Below are positions 21,001-30,061 of a stretch of 64,000 nucleotides of DNA, one piece after another. How positions within the stretch are numbered: position 1 is the stretch's first letter; every line of letters starts with the position of its first letter. The position numbers and the translations under genes were made by a program. The stretch lies in the NCBI RefSeq assembly GCF_002157205.1, contig NZ_CP021358.1, positions 3,286,001-3,350,000 on the forward strand, read 5' to 3'. The notes under the pieces are model-generated. The model did not search any database. It saw nothing but the letters and a program-made list of their open reading frames with translations, and was not told where the DNA came from. The stretch comes from Kushneria marisflavi (lineage in GTDB: Bacteria > Pseudomonadota > Gammaproteobacteria > Pseudomonadales > Halomonadaceae).

Positions 21001-21200
21001 AGCGGCGAGGTGACATTGGAGAGCATGATCTCGGGGCTGGCCCCGGGATAGAGCGTTGTGACCTGAATGGTGGGGTAGTCCACCTCCGGCAGGGAAGCCA
21101 CCGGCAGCAGACGATAGGCCATGACGCCGGCCAGCAGGATGGCCAGCATGATCAGCGATGTCGCAACCGGTCGAACAATAAAAAGACGCGACGGGTTCAT
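18063..21200 (-). CDS. mdtB: RND multidrug efflux permease, MdtB-like
   Basis: A 1045-residue RND permease, a paralogue of the next gene. The first helix ([11 protein letters not shown]), the [14 protein letters not shown] proton-relay motif with paired Asp, and the [11 protein letters not shown] segment near the last helix group are all present. It overlaps both neighbours by four bases (ATGA), which implies tight coupling in an mdtA-mdtB-mdtC operon. The B/C assignment follows gene order and is not certain. Confidence 0.88.
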   Translation of the reverse strand: MNPSRLFIVRPVATSLIMLAILLAGVMAYRLLPVASLPEVDYPTIQVTTLYPGASPEIMLSNVTSPLEDQLGQISGLEDMRSTSTGGASLVTLRFGLDSDLGVAEQDVQAALNQASNLLPDDLPMPPSYSKVNPADAPVMTLAVRSDSLPLTRVYDLVDTRLVQRLSQVNGVGLVSLSGGHEPAIRIDGDARRMAAHGLDMEAVRNAIAAANVNQPKGTLYGPYRALTVDANDQLTSPDQYGDLIVKYDNDMPLRLRDIASVHEGSENAWLTAWADRDPALIISVQRQPGANVTSVVDDIRRQLPELQASLPDSVDVSVLSDRTQTIRASVEDTQFELVLAVGLVILVTFLFLRNIPATLIPSLAVPMSLIGTFGVMYLAGFSLNNLTLMALTIATGFVIDDAIVVLENIIRYLEKGEKPIDAALKGARQIFFTIISLTVSLVAVLIPLLFMQDVVGRLFREFAITLAVAIVISAFISLTLTPMLCAKMLKARAPGNDCDQGDEIHGESYAGFFGRLLRLYDRGLQWVLRHQGLTLAVAVMTFAITALLYLAIPKGLFPQQDTGAIRGISEADQSISFDAMAEHQKALADIILKDPAVESLSSTIGVNEDNSTLNTGRFQINLKPLADRDGVQDIIHRLNEKSRSVAGMRLYLQPLQDLTLDDNVSRYQYQMSVTNNDSELLSHDVDALIQQIRQSPAISGVASDLQDRGLQLYLDIDRDRASRLGISVSDIDATLYNAFGQRLISTIFTQSNQYRVVMNVANDQQRGPSALDRLYLEADSGDMVPLTSLVSIEQRYTSLSLSRQNRIAAANVSFDVAPGYSLSQAFDAIDQARQQANVDRDTQLAYQGAALGFAGSTSNTLLLILAAVVVMYIVLGVLYESYIHPLTILSTLPSAAIGALLALMVTGNDLGMVGIIGIILLIGIVKKNAIMMIDFALDGQRRQGLSPGEAIYRAALLRFRPIMMTTFAALFGAIPLMLSSGFGSELRQPLGLAMVGGLLVSQLLTLFTTPVIYLYFDRLAGRWSTRRDDPVADGNVPDTNGRAS

Positions 21201-22465
21201 GACGGTTGATCATCCTCGCCGGCGGAAGTGTCCGTCGCCTTGATCTGCCCTTCATTGGTCGATTCGCCCGCTGGTGGCGCGGATTTCGGACTATCGCGCT
21301 CGCCCGGCAGATTGTTGCTGACCACATTGACGCTGGCGCCGTCGCGCAGGCGATCCACACCATCCACCACCACACGCTCGCCGACCTTGAGCCCCGAGTC
21401 GATCACGGCATGCAGATCATCACTGGCCCCTACGGTGACGCTGCGCTGGTGCACCTTGTCGCTGTCGTCCACCACATAGACGTGGTTGCCGGCTTCGCTG
21501 TTCTGAATGGCGGTTTCGGGAACGATCACCACGTTCTTCAGCGTGGTCAGAGTGAGTTCCACATTGACAAAGGCGTTGGGAAAGAGCTGCTGCTCGTCAT
21601 TATTGAGCCTCGCGCGCAGTCGAACCGTGCCGGTGTCGGTATTAATGGCACTGTCGATGCTGGTCAGCTCGCCTCTGGTGATCGTATCGGTCGCGCTGTC
21701 ATCCATGACACTGACCATCATGGGGCCCTGCTGCATGCTGTTGTGAATTCGGGAGAGGTACTGGCCCGGCAGGGAGAAGACGACCGAGATGGGATCCAGC
21801 GAGGTCAGCGTGGCGATGGGATTGTCATCACCGGTGGAGACGATATTGCCGGGATCTACATTGCGAAGACCAATGGTGCCTGCAGCCGGGGCACGCAGGG
21901 TGGTGTAGCCCAGCTGAACACGGGCATCCTGCACGCTGGCGCGAGAGGCTGCCACGGCCCCTTCGTACTGTCGAACCAGTTGACGCTGGGTGGCCAGATC
22001 CTGCCGCGAGACATTATTGCCCCTGATCAGATTCTCATAGCGCTTGAGGTCTTCGCGTGCGGTGGCCAGCTGTGCCTGATTCTGTGTCAATTCGGCATTG
22101 GCCTGAGCCAGCTGTGCCTGGTAAGTACGGTCATCGATATGGGCCAGCACCTGATCCTTGTCGACACGCTGGCCTTCCCTGAAGTCGACCGATACCAGCT
22201 CGCCCTCGACTCGCGGACGAATGTCGATGCTTGAAAGCGAACGCACGGTACCCAGCGCGCTCAGGGTGATCGGAAAGTCGCCCTGCCGCGCGGGAACGGC
22301 GGCCACTGCGGTACGAGGCATGGCGGCACCGGTTGCTGCATCGTCCTTGCTGTCCGGACTGGCGCGTAGAAAAAACCACCACAGTGCGATAAGACCGATC
22401 AGAATCAGTAGCGTCCATAAAATCACACGCTTGATGGCAACACGGTGCGTTGAAGAATGAGACAT
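21197..22465 (-). CDS. mdtA: RND efflux periplasmic adaptor, MdtA-like
   Basis: A 422-residue membrane fusion protein. One N-terminal membrane helix (about residues 12-30) anchors it; a lipoyl half-motif ([18 protein letters not shown] region, near 90-105), a helical hairpin of about 70 residues rich in Gln and Ala, the second lipoyl half ([17 protein letters not shown]) and a beta-barrel follow. The tail is polar and disordered. It bridges the RND pair to an outer-membrane channel; no tolC-like gene is in the window. First gene of the operon, divergent from edd. Confidence 0.88.
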   Translation of the reverse strand: MSHSSTHRVAIKRVILWTLLILIGLIALWWFFLRASPDSKDDAATGAAMPRTAVAAVPARQGDFPITLSALGTVRSLSSIDIRPRVEGELVSVDFREGQRVDKDQVLAHIDDRTYQAQLAQANAELTQNQAQLATAREDLKRYENLIRGNNVSRQDLATQRQLVRQYEGAVAASRASVQDARVQLGYTTLRAPAAGTIGLRNVDPGNIVSTGDDNPIATLTSLDPISVVFSLPGQYLSRIHNSMQQGPMMVSVMDDSATDTITRGELTSIDSAINTDTGTVRLRARLNNDEQQLFPNAFVNVELTLTTLKNVVIVPETAIQNSEAGNHVYVVDDSDKVHQRSVTVGASDDLHAVIDSGLKVGERVVVDGVDRLRDGASVNVVSNNLPGERDSPKSAPPAGESTNEGQIKATDTSAGEDDQPS

Positions 22466-22787
22466 GCATTCACTTCCGTTGTCAGGCGGCTGTTTTCGCG
22501 CGACAGGTCACTCATTGGGTGCCTGTGGGCGGAAAATATCAGGATAATATTTGCGTTGCGGATGGCTGAAGTAATCAGGGCCTCTTTTGCGAGGCGGTCA
22601 ATGACCCATGAAACGCCATTTTATATTTAAAGGGGATCAGTCTAACGCATCGTCAAAACTTCTGACCTGAAAGGTGAACTGTCGTCAGGCCATTGTAATG
22701 GGCATGAAATGTAGTTTAACTACACACGTGAGACAATTCGAATAGACTGATCCCTTCCTACTTGAGACCGTGACAGGTGAGGTTTTC
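22466..22787. other. Divergent mdtA-edd intergenic region
   Basis: No gene is seen in these 322 bases. The edd-proximal part carries an exact HexR-type palindrome and a plausible promoter (TTGTAA at 22693-22698 and TAACTA at 22717-22722, 18 bases apart). The mdtA-proximal part is AT-richer than its surroundings and shows no clear operator. Confidence 0.5.
22710..22724. promoter_or_regulatory. HexR-type operator upstream of edd
   Basis: TGTAGTTTAACTACA is a perfect 15-base palindrome (central base excepted) and matches the published gammaproteobacterial HexR consensus TGTARTwwwAYTACA at every position. It lies 63 bases before the edd ATG and overlaps the proposed -10 element, so HexR would repress edd until its ligand KDPG accumulates. 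Confidence 0.78.
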
Positions 22788-24659
22788 ATGCACACCACCC
22801 TGACCCGCGTAACCCAGCGCATCATTGAGCGATCCGCCTCTCGACGTGCCCTGTATGAAGCTCGCATGCAGGCACAGCATCGCCGGGGCGTTCATCGTGG
22901 TGCACTCGACTGTGGCAATCTGGCCCATGGCTTTGCCGCCTGTAGCGCTTCAGACAAGCAGCAGCTCAAGCTGACCAACAGCGCCAATCTGGGCATCATC
23001 ACTTCCTATAACGATATGCTTTCGGCCCATCAGCCCTTTGAGCGCTTTCCCGATGTCATCCGTGAAGCGGCCCGTCGCATGGGATCAACGGCACAGGTGG
23101 CCGGTGGTGTGCCGGCCATGTGTGATGGGGTCACCCAGGGCCAGCCGGGCATGGAGTTGTCGCTATTTTCACGTGACAGCATTGCTCGTGGTGCTGCCAT
23201 CGGACTTTCTCACAACATGTTCGATGCGGCCCTTTTTCTAGGGGTCTGCGACAAGATCATCCCCGGTCTTTTCATTGCTGCTGCCCGATTCGGGCATCTG
23301 CCGGCCGTCTTTGTTCCCGCAGGCCCCATGCCCAGCGGGCTGCCCAACAAGGAAAAGGCGCGGATTCGACAAAAATTTGCCGAAGGCAAGGTTGGGCGAG
23401 CCGAGCTGCTGGAGTCGGAGTCTGCCTCCTACCATGCGCCGGGTACCTGTACCTTTTATGGTACGGCCAACTCCAATCAGCTGATGATGGAGATCATGGG
23501 GCTGCATCTGCCGGGATCATCGTTTGTGAATCCGAACACGCCACTGCGTGATGCCCTGACAGTGCATGCCACCGAGCGGGCGATCAAGAACTCCGAACCG
23601 GGCGGGGGATATCTACCCTTCTGGCAGCAGATTGATGCACGCGCCATTGTCAATGCTCTGGTGGGTCTTCTGGCCTCGGGTGGCTCTACCAACCACACCC
23701 TTCATCTGATTGCCATGGCAGGCGCGGCCGGCATTACCCTGAACTGGGATGACTTTGATGAGCTTTCCGCGGTGGTGCCCAGTCTGATGCATGTTTATCC
23801 GAGCGGGCAGGCGGATGTAAACCACTTCCATGCGGCGGGTGGCATGAGCGTCTTGATCCGGGAACTGCTCAAGGGCGGGTTGCTGCACGGTGACATCCTG
23901 ACTGCCACGGGTAAAACGCTGGCGGAAAGCTACACGCAGGAACCTTTCCTTGAAGGAGATCAGCTGGTCTGGCGTGAAGGCCTGATACAAAGCCTTGATC
24001 CGGGTGTGCTGACGGATATCGAGCATCCCTTTTCACCCACGGGCGGGCTGGCGGTACTGGATGGCAACCTTGGTCGCGGTGTGATCAAGGTCTCGGCGGT
24101 CAAGCCCGAGTTTCGCATTATCGAGGCGCCCGTCAGGGTGTTTGCCGATCAGGAAGCGCTCAAGACCGCCTTCAATCATGGTGAACTCGAGCGCGACGTC
24201 ATCGCCGTGGTTCGGTTCCAGGGGCCGCGTGCCAACGGAATGCCCGAGCTTCACAAGCTCACGCCCTATCTCGGCTCTCTGCTGGATCGAGGCTTTCGAG
24301 TCGCACTGGTGACGGATGGCCGCATGTCCGGTGCATCCGGCAAGGTGCCTGCTGCAATCCATATGACGCCCGAAGCAATGGATGGCGGGCCTCTGGCCCG
24401 ATTGAGAGATGGTGATATGGTTCGGCTGGACTCGGTCAGTGGTCATCTTGAGGTGCTGATGGATGCCGAGGAATTTGCCGCGCGGCCCTGCGCCCAGGCA
24501 GATCTCGAGCAGTATCATCATGGTCTGGGGCGTGAAATGTTTGCCGGCATGCGCCACCTTGTCGGCAGTGCCGAGGAGGGCGCCAGCACGTTTGGCGGCT
24601 TCGAGGCAGCTGAAGTCACGTCCATGTCAGCAGATGAGCGACAGCACGCTTTGTCCTGA
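22788..24659 (+). CDS. edd: Phosphogluconate dehydratase (Entner-Doudoroff)
   Basis: A 623-residue iron-sulfur dehydratase of the IlvD/Edd family that converts 6-phosphogluconate to KDPG. Cys residues expected to hold the cluster occur in MCDGVTQG and GVCDKI, and the C-terminal [19 protein letters not shown] motif is diagnostic. The ATG at 22788 has GAGG six bases upstream; an upstream in-frame GTG at 22770 is less likely. No eda, zwf or glk is adjacent, so the rest of the pathway lies elsewhere. A HexR-type site controls the promoter region. Confidence 0.94.
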   Translation: MHTTLTRVTQRIIERSASRRALYEARMQAQHRRGVHRGALDCGNLAHGFAACSASDKQQLKLTNSANLGIITSYNDMLSAHQPFERFPDVIREAARRMGSTAQVAGGVPAMCDGVTQGQPGMELSLFSRDSIARGAAIGLSHNMFDAALFLGVCDKIIPGLFIAAARFGHLPAVFVPAGPMPSGLPNKEKARIRQKFAEGKVGRAELLESESASYHAPGTCTFYGTANSNQLMMEIMGLHLPGSSFVNPNTPLRDALTVHATERAIKNSEPGGGYLPFWQQIDARAIVNALVGLLASGGSTNHTLHLIAMAGAAGITLNWDDFDELSAVVPSLMHVYPSGQADVNHFHAAGGMSVLIRELLKGGLLHGDILTATGKTLAESYTQEPFLEGDQLVWREGLIQSLDPGVLTDIEHPFSPTGGLAVLDGNLGRGVIKVSAVKPEFRIIEAPVRVFADQEALKTAFNHGELERDVIAVVRFQGPRANGMPELHKLTPYLGSLLDRGFRVALVTDGRMSGASGKVPAAIHMTPEAMDGGPLARLRDGDMVRLDSVSGHLEVLMDAEEFAARPCAQADLEQYHHGLGREMFAGMRHLVGSAEEGASTFGGFEAAEVTSMSADERQHALS

Positions 24660-24676
24660 GTCGAGCATTACGCATG

Positions 24677-24709
24677 AAAAAACACCGGGCCTTCGCCCGG
24701 TGTTTTTAT
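24677..24709. terminator. Bidirectional terminator between edd and betA
   Basis: AACACCGGGC pairs with GCCCGGTGTT around a CTTC loop, flanked by an A-run on the left and a T-run on the right. It serves the convergent edd and betA genes. Confidence 0.9.
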
Positions 24710-24728
24710 TGAAAGGCTGCTTCAGGCT

Positions 24729-26432
24729 CTATTGGGTCGCCTTGACTGTCTCGGCCTCACGGGCGTTTTGATGGGGCTTTTGCGCCGTGTAGAAGGGCAC
24801 CTCGGTCAGCGCGGGCAGTGGCTTACGGCTACGCACCACATCGGAGAGTTTCTCCGCCATCATGATGGTGGTGGCGTTCAGATTGCCGGTCACGATCACG
24901 GGCATCAGCGAGGCATCAATCACGCGCAGACCTTCCATGCCGTGTACACGCCCCTGGGCGTCGACCACGGCCTCCGGGCCTTCGCCCATTCGGCAGCTGC
25001 CGCAGGGGTGATAGGCGGTTTCGGCATGATTGCGGACAAACTCATCAAGCTGTTCGTCACTCTGAATGTCCGGACCGGGGGCAATTTCACGACCGCGATA
25101 TGGATCCATGGCCGGCTGTTCAATGATGCGCCGCGTCACGCGGATGGCGTCCCGGAATTCTTCCCAGTCGCGCTCCTCGCTCATGTAATTAAAGAGGATG
25201 CTGGGCGCCTCCGAGGGATTGCGCGATTTGATTTTGATCCGGCCACGGCTTTTTGAGCGCATGGAGCCGACGTGGGCCTGAAAGCCATGGGCTTCTACTG
25301 CGCTCTTGCCGTTGTAGCTGATCGCGCAGGGCAGGAAGTGATACTGCAGATTGGGCCAGGATTCACCTTCGTCGGTGCGAATGAATCCCCCGGCCTCGAA
25401 CTGGTTGCTGGCCCCGATTCCCTTGCCCTGAAACAGCCACTGCGCGCCGATTTTGGGCTGGTTGTACCACTTCAGTGCCGAATAAAGCGTGATGGGCTGC
25501 TTGCACTCGTACTGAATGTACATCTCCAGATGATCCTGCAGATTCTTGCCCACCCCCGGCAGGGCATGCACTACGTCAATGCTCATCTCTTCAAGCCATT
25601 CAGGGTCACCGACCCCGGAGCGCTGCAGTATGGCCGGGGAGGCGATGGCGCCTGCGCACAGCAGCACTTCGCGACGGGCACGAACCTGCTCATTATGACC
25701 CTTGCGTGAGTAGGCAACGCCTGTGGCCCGTTTACCTTCGAACAGGATGCGATCGGTCGTCGCATGGGTTTCGATGGTCAAATTGCTGCGATGACGCGCA
25801 ATGTCCAGATAGCCCCGGGCCGTCGAGGAGCGTCGCCCGTTGGGCGTGGTGGTACGATCCATCGGCCCGAAGCCTTCCTGCTTGTAGCCATTGAGATCAT
25901 CGGTTTCACCGTAACCTGCCTGCTTGCCGGCTTCAATAAAGGCGCGGTTGACCGGGTTGGTGGTCGGCCTGGGGGTCGCTACCTGCACCGGGCCATGATC
26001 ACCGTGATAGTCATTGCCACCGATATCGCGGGTTTCGGCCTTCTTGTAGTAGGGCAGGCAGTGGGCATAGCTCCAGCCTTCAAGACCAGGCAGCTCGGCC
26101 CAGCCCTCCAGGTCCATGGCATTGCCGCGGATATAGCACATGCCGTTGATCAGTGATGAGCCACCCAGACCCTTGCCGCGACCACACTCCATGCGGCGGT
26201 TATTCATGAAGGGTTCGGGGTCGGTTTCAAAAGCCCAGTTGTACTGTTTGCCCTGTAACGGATAGGCCAGTGCTGCCGGCATCTGGGTACGAAAGTCCAG
26301 TCGGTAGTCCGGGCCACCGGCTTCCAGCAGCAAAACAGTGACATCATCGTCTTCGGTCAGACGCGCAGCGAGCACATTGCCGGCTGAACCGGCACCGATG
26401 ATGATGTAGTCATATTCACGAGTGTGAGCCAT
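24729..26432 (-). CDS. betA: Choline dehydrogenase
   Basis: A 567-residue membrane-associated GMC flavoprotein that oxidises choline to betaine aldehyde, the first step to the osmoprotectant glycine betaine. The FAD-binding [16 protein letters not shown] lies at about residues 10-25, the GMC signature [16 protein letters not shown] near 85-100, and the catalytic His in [11 protein letters not shown] near 470. AGGAGGG seven bases before the ATG at 26432 decides the start over a 16-codon extension. Last gene of betI-betB-betA. Confidence 0.94.
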   Translation of the reverse strand: MAHTREYDYIIIGAGSAGNVLAARLTEDDDVTVLLLEAGGPDYRLDFRTQMPAALAYPLQGKQYNWAFETDPEPFMNNRRMECGRGKGLGGSSLINGMCYIRGNAMDLEGWAELPGLEGWSYAHCLPYYKKAETRDIGGNDYHGDHGPVQVATPRPTTNPVNRAFIEAGKQAGYGETDDLNGYKQEGFGPMDRTTTPNGRRSSTARGYLDIARHRSNLTIETHATTDRILFEGKRATGVAYSRKGHNEQVRARREVLLCAGAIASPAILQRSGVGDPEWLEEMSIDVVHALPGVGKNLQDHLEMYIQYECKQPITLYSALKWYNQPKIGAQWLFQGKGIGASNQFEAGGFIRTDEGESWPNLQYHFLPCAISYNGKSAVEAHGFQAHVGSMRSKSRGRIKIKSRNPSEAPSILFNYMSEERDWEEFRDAIRVTRRIIEQPAMDPYRGREIAPGPDIQSDEQLDEFVRNHAETAYHPCGSCRMGEGPEAVVDAQGRVHGMEGLRVIDASLMPVIVTGNLNATTIMMAEKLSDVVRSRKPLPALTEVPFYTAQKPHQNAREAETVKATQ

Positions 26433-26523
26433 AGAGCCCTCCTGGCGTGCCTTGATCAGGTAATCGAAAAAGGCAGGCATGTCGCGTGTGCCTGCGTCTT
26501 GTTAAAACGGGACATCGCCGTGT

Positions 26524-27993
26524 TTAGAACGCCGACTCAAAAGGGCCCATTTCGATCTGGATCGACTTGACCTTCGTGTAGTGTGCAAGCGTCAGCAGAC
26601 CGTTTTCGCGCCCCACGCCGGATTGCTTGTAACCGCCTACCGGCATCTGTGCCGGGCTGTCGCCCCAGGTATTGACCCAGCAGATGCCGGCTTCAAGCTG
26701 GTGCACGACGCGATGCGCGCGGTTGAGTCCTTCAGTGAACAGGCCGGCGGCCAGGCCGTACTCTGTGTCATTGGCGCGACGGATGACCTCTTCTTCATCA
26801 TCAAAGGCCAGAATCGACATGACGGGACCGAAGATCTCTTCTTTCACGATCCTCATGTCGTCCCAGCAATCGGTGAAAATGGTCGGTGCCACAAAGGCAC
26901 CCTTGCCAAATTCGCCATCGGTAAGACGGTCACCGCCTGTCAGCAGGCGTGCGCCATCCTGTTTGCCGGCCTCAAGATATTCACAGACCTTTTCCATGTG
27001 TTCAAAGCTGACCAGTGGACCGAAATTGATCGACGGCTCCATAGGATCTCCGGCTTTTACACGTTCAATCCGCTCAAGCAGTTTTGCCTCGAAGGCTTCC
27101 TTGATTGAGCGCTCGACAAATACACGAGTGCCGTTGGTGCAGACCTGACCGGTAGAGTAAAAGTTGGCCATCATGGCGCCATCCGCGGCGCGGTCCAGAT
27201 CAGCATCGGCGAAGACAATCAGGGGAGATTTGCCGCCCAGCTCCATGGTGACTTCCTTCAGGGAGGAAGAGGCCGAGGAGGACATGACCTTCTTGCCGGT
27301 ACCCACCTCGCCGGTAAAGGAGATCTTGTCGATGCCATGATGCTCGGTCAGCATGGCGCCGACGCGGCCATCGCCCTGTACCACGTTGAAAACCCCATCG
27401 GGCAGGCCGGCTTCAGTGAATATTTCGGCCAGCATCAGTGTGGTCAGCGGGGTGACTTCGCTGGGTTTGAGGATCATGGCGTTGCCGGTGGCCAGTGCCG
27501 GCGCTGATTTCCAGCAGGCAATCTGGATCGGGTAGTTCCAGGCACCGATACCGGCGCATACGCCGAGCGGTTCTCGCCGTGTATAGGCAAAGGAATCTGA
27601 GCGAATGGGAATCTGCTCGCCCTCGACGGCGGCGGCAAGGCCGGCGTAATACTCGAGCTGGTCGGCGCCGGTGACAATGTCCACGGCCGTGGTTTCGCTC
27701 AGGGGTTTACCCGTGTCCATCGATTCGATACGCGCGATGTCGTCGTTTCTTTCGCGCAGCAGGGTCACCGCACGATTGAGAACGCGAGCGCGCTCCACGC
27801 CGGTCATCGCGGCCCAGACCTTCTGACCACGCCTTGCCGATTCAACGGCCCGATCGACATCTTCCCGAGAGGCCTGTTGAATTTCGGCCAGTACCTCACC
27901 GTTGTAAGGGTTAATGGACTGAAAGGTTTCACCAGAGGTCGCATCAACGCGTTTGCCATCAATATAAAGCTGTTGAGTATCGAAAACGGCCAT
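26524..27993 (-). CDS. betB: Betaine-aldehyde dehydrogenase
   Basis: A 489-residue NAD(P)+-dependent aldehyde dehydrogenase that turns betaine aldehyde into glycine betaine. The catalytic Glu lies in [10 protein letters not shown] and the catalytic Cys in [11 protein letters not shown] (about residue 286). Family-typical [11 protein letters not shown] and the C-terminal [13 protein letters not shown] are present. The ATG at 27993 gives the family length; the 15-codon upstream extension is unsupported. It lies 51 bases after betI and 91 before betA. Confidence 0.94.
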   Translation of the reverse strand: MAVFDTQQLYIDGKRVDATSGETFQSINPYNGEVLAEIQQASREDVDRAVESARRGQKVWAAMTGVERARVLNRAVTLLRERNDDIARIESMDTGKPLSETTAVDIVTGADQLEYYAGLAAAVEGEQIPIRSDSFAYTRREPLGVCAGIGAWNYPIQIACWKSAPALATGNAMILKPSEVTPLTTLMLAEIFTEAGLPDGVFNVVQGDGRVGAMLTEHHGIDKISFTGEVGTGKKVMSSSASSSLKEVTMELGGKSPLIVFADADLDRAADGAMMANFYSTGQVCTNGTRVFVERSIKEAFEAKLLERIERVKAGDPMEPSINFGPLVSFEHMEKVCEYLEAGKQDGARLLTGGDRLTDGEFGKGAFVAPTIFTDCWDDMRIVKEEIFGPVMSILAFDDEEEVIRRANDTEYGLAAGLFTEGLNRAHRVVHQLEAGICWVNTWGDSPAQMPVGGYKQSGVGRENGLLTLAHYTKVKSIQIEMGPFESAF

Positions 27994-28044
27994 GAGGTTC
28001 TCCCGGATAAATATGGGTTTAAAGTGCCAAAAGTTCATATGGCG

Positions 28045-28641
28045 TCAGGCGGTATCGTTGCCATCAAGCTGTTCATCAACATAGCGACAGGCAAGCCATA
28101 TTGCGTTTGAAATATCGAATTTCTCGGGCGATAGCGCACCGCGCAGCCACAGGCCATCAATGAGGGCTGCCAGTCCGCGGGCGGCCGTGCGTGCCCTGTC
28201 AAGCGTCAGATGTTTTCTGAACTGATAGCTGATATTGGAATACAGGCGACGATCATTGACCCGCTGCAGTCGTTGTAGATCCGGCTTGTGCATGCTGGTG
28301 GTCCAGAAGGCCAGCCATGTCTTCATGACCGCCTGACTGACCTGGCTGCGGTCAAAGTTGCCCTCCACAATGGCGTAGAGATGTTCTCTGGCATCACTGC
28401 CACTCAGGGTGTCCCGTCGTCGAGCTACCGATGCGCCAAGATCGGTGAGGATGTGGCGCATGGTGGCTTCAAGAAGCCCGTCCTTGCCGCCAAAGTAGTG
28501 GCTGATGATGCCGGCAGAAACGCCTGCTCGCCGCGAGATCTGCATGATGGTGCTGTCGGCCAGGCCTGCTTCATCGATTGTTGCCATGGTGGCATCAATC
28601 AGTTGTTGCCGACGAATGGGCTCCATACCTACCTTGGGCAC
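28045..28641 (-). CDS. betI: TetR-family choline-responsive repressor
   Basis: A 198-residue repressor of the bet genes, released by choline in E. coli. The N-terminal helix-turn-helix (about residues 28-50) reads [21 protein letters not shown], matching TetR proteins and BetI in particular, and [15 protein letters not shown] is the BetI-typical opening. First gene of the operon. A pair of overlapping inverted repeats lies 50-75 bases upstream and may be its own operator. No betT choline transporter is in the window. Confidence 0.93.
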   Translation of the reverse strand: MPKVGMEPIRRQQLIDATMATIDEAGLADSTIMQISRRAGVSAGIISHYFGGKDGLLEATMRHILTDLGASVARRRDTLSGSDAREHLYAIVEGNFDRSQVSQAVMKTWLAFWTTSMHKPDLQRLQRVNDRRLYSNISYQFRKHLTLDRARTAARGLAALIDGLWLRGALSPEKFDISNAIWLACRYVDEQLDGNDTA

Positions 28642-28691
28642 TGGTGGCCTCTCCTGTTGTGTAAGCCTGTATGAGATTCAGGGTAGCCATT

Positions 28692-28717
28692 TTTTATTGA
28701 ACGATCAATCAATAAAA
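28692..28717. promoter_or_regulatory. Candidate BetI operator
   Basis: TTTTATTGA (28692-28700) is mirrored exactly by TCAATAAAA (28709-28717), and an inner ATTGA/TCAAT repeat with a four-base spacer (28696-28709) overlaps it. The core ATTGAACGATCAAT closely resembles the ATTGAACG-type BetI operator known in E. coli. It lies about 50 bases before betI. Confidence 0.6.
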
Positions 28718-28921
28718 TGGTAGCCAACGCTGAGTGTCTGGATTGGCACGTTACATGACTTAGTAAAGAATAAACCCACATGGCTTGCAGGGTGAGCTTT
28801 CTTGAACCTGCCATCGTAGTGAAACCAGCTTGCTGAACATGCCTTTTGAAGATAGTGCTCGAGTGAGTGTTGAAAGGATTGGCATGCCGGTAGTGCTTCT
28901 GTACAATACGCCCGGTCGCAT

Positions 28922-28998
28922 GGCTACGTAGCTCAGCTGGTTAGAGCACATCACTCATAATGATGGGGTCCCCTGTTCGAATCAGGGCGTAGCCACCA
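28922..28998 (+). tRNA. tRNA-Met (CAT), elongator
   Basis: A 77-base cloverleaf with encoded CCA. The acceptor GGCTACG pairs with CGTAGCC and the anticodon loop holds CAT. The body closely matches the elongator Met tRNA of E. coli rather than initiator or Ile2. An identical copy lies on the other strand at 33772-33848. Confidence 0.95.
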
Positions 28999-29101
28999 GC
29001 GACAGGCATTATTATTGTTGTCATTAATAATGCCGAGGTCTTATCAGGGCCTTGACGTTTTTTCTGAAATACGTATACTACGCCGCGTATTCGGAAGACA
29101 T

Positions 29102-29177
29102 TCCCCGATAGCTCAGTTGGTAGAGCAAATGACTGTTAATCATTGGGTCACAGGTTCGAGTCCTGTTCGGGGAGCCA
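29102..29177 (+). tRNA. tRNA-Asn (GTT)
   Basis: A 76-base cloverleaf: acceptor TCCCCGA with TCGGGGA, anticodon GTT in GACTGTTAATC, T-arm GGTTCGAGTCC, discriminator G and encoded CCA. First of two tandem Asn genes. Confidence 0.95.
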
Positions 29178-29197
29178 CTAAATTCTGATACTGTTGT

Positions 29198-29273
29198 TCC
29201 CTGATAGCTCAGTTGGTAGAGCAAATGACTGTTAATCATTGGGTCGCAGGTTCGAGTCCTGCTCAGGGAGCCA
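29198..29273 (+). tRNA. tRNA-Asn (GTT), second copy
   Basis: A 76-base cloverleaf 20 bases after the first Asn tRNA and almost identical to it. It differs by compensatory changes in the acceptor stem (TCCCTGA with TCAGGGA) and in the T-arm stem, so both should fold. Confidence 0.95.
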
Positions 29274-29745
29274 TCAATTGCCGGTTTATGGCAAACCTGT
29301 AATATCAAAATTCCTCCTATCGTCTTTTCCTGTTAGATAGATATTCCTGCCATTTTTATTAAAATTCTTCTTTTCTGCTATTATATTCAAATTATTTAAT
29401 TTGAACATTTCGGTCGCTTATTTAAAAACCCTTTCTTTGCTCGTTTGACTCGATAAATCGCCTTTGTTATAAGAAATATCCGTCTGTGGCTGAAAACGAT
29501 TCTTGCTGTCTTTTCCCTGCATCACTATCTCTTGAATCGGTTCATCCTGGCTTGTAGCGCTTTATTGCCGGGCGAGATGAACTTTTCGAGTACTGATTAG
29601 CAGACTTTCATATTGCCTTGTCGTTTGTGCTAATGTGTCGAGTCGATATTCGCCGCGCTATTTATTTGTCTGCCGCATTGTATATTCGTATCTGTGGCAC
29701 CATTACCTTCATACGCGTCATCAATAATTTCAGGAATGTAGAAGA
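29274..29745. other. AT-rich non-coding stretch after the tRNA-Asn pair
   Basis: These 472 bases are visibly richer in A and T than the rest of the window. I see no ORF with coding character, no tRNA 3'-end duplication that would mark an attachment site, no integrase and no clear terminator after the tRNAs, apart from a short GGTTT/AAACC stem near 29283. It leads into a small ORF of similar composition. Confidence 0.5.
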
Positions 29746-29934
29746 ATGCCTCGTGAGAGAAACCTGTCCATCAAGGACAAGTGGTCACTTGATAATCAGC
29801 TTGGTGAGATGCTGAGAAGCCTCGACAAGCAGGCGCCCGCAGGGCCTGTCTTTCTTGAAGAGCTCGAAACGCTTATGAAGAACTATAATATGAGTCAGCA
29901 TGACACCATAAAAATATTAAAACTCATGCAGTAG
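29746..29934 (+). CDS. Small hypothetical protein, 62 aa
   Basis: An ATG at 29746 opens 62 codons encoding a soluble, mostly helical, charged protein (basic start, then a Leu/Glu-rich helix and a lysine-rich end). I do not recognise a family. An AGGA lies about ten bases upstream. Base composition is lower in GC than the neighbours and matches the preceding AT-rich gap, which suggests foreign origin or a fast-evolving locus next to tRNA genes. It is convergent with the protease gene and separated from it by a terminator. Confidence 0.45.
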   Translation: MPRERNLSIKDKWSLDNQLGEMLRSLDKQAPAGPVFLEELETLMKNYNMSQHDTIKILKLMQ

Positions 29935-30014
29935 TTATAGTTCGATTGGTACTTTTTATTACACTACTTTTTTTGAGTTGTAAGTTTATATATGAAATGG
30001 TTTTTCTGGCCATG

Positions 30015-30051
30015 AAAAAGGGCTGCCTGTCATAGCAGGCAGCCCTTTTTT
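30015..30051. terminator. Bidirectional terminator before the protease gene
   Basis: A 15-base perfect stem (30015-30029 with 30036-30050) with a six-base loop begins with an A-run and ends with a T-run. It can stop both the small ORF and the tail-specific protease gene. Confidence 0.92.
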
Positions 30052-30061
30052 AACCCCCCGA

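Noticed and set aside
21206..22234. A 342-codon plus-strand frame opposite mdtA
   Set aside because: Antisense to a clear membrane fusion protein gene; no ribosome site or family features.
29102..29273. Two tRNA-Asn copies considered as attL/attR of an integrated element
   Set aside because: Both are complete tRNAs only 20 bases apart, with no integrase between or beside them.
29078..29308. A 76-codon minus-strand frame with an internal repeat across the tRNA-Asn genes
   Set aside because: The repeated protein segment is simply the antisense of the two near-identical tRNAs, a common false ORF.
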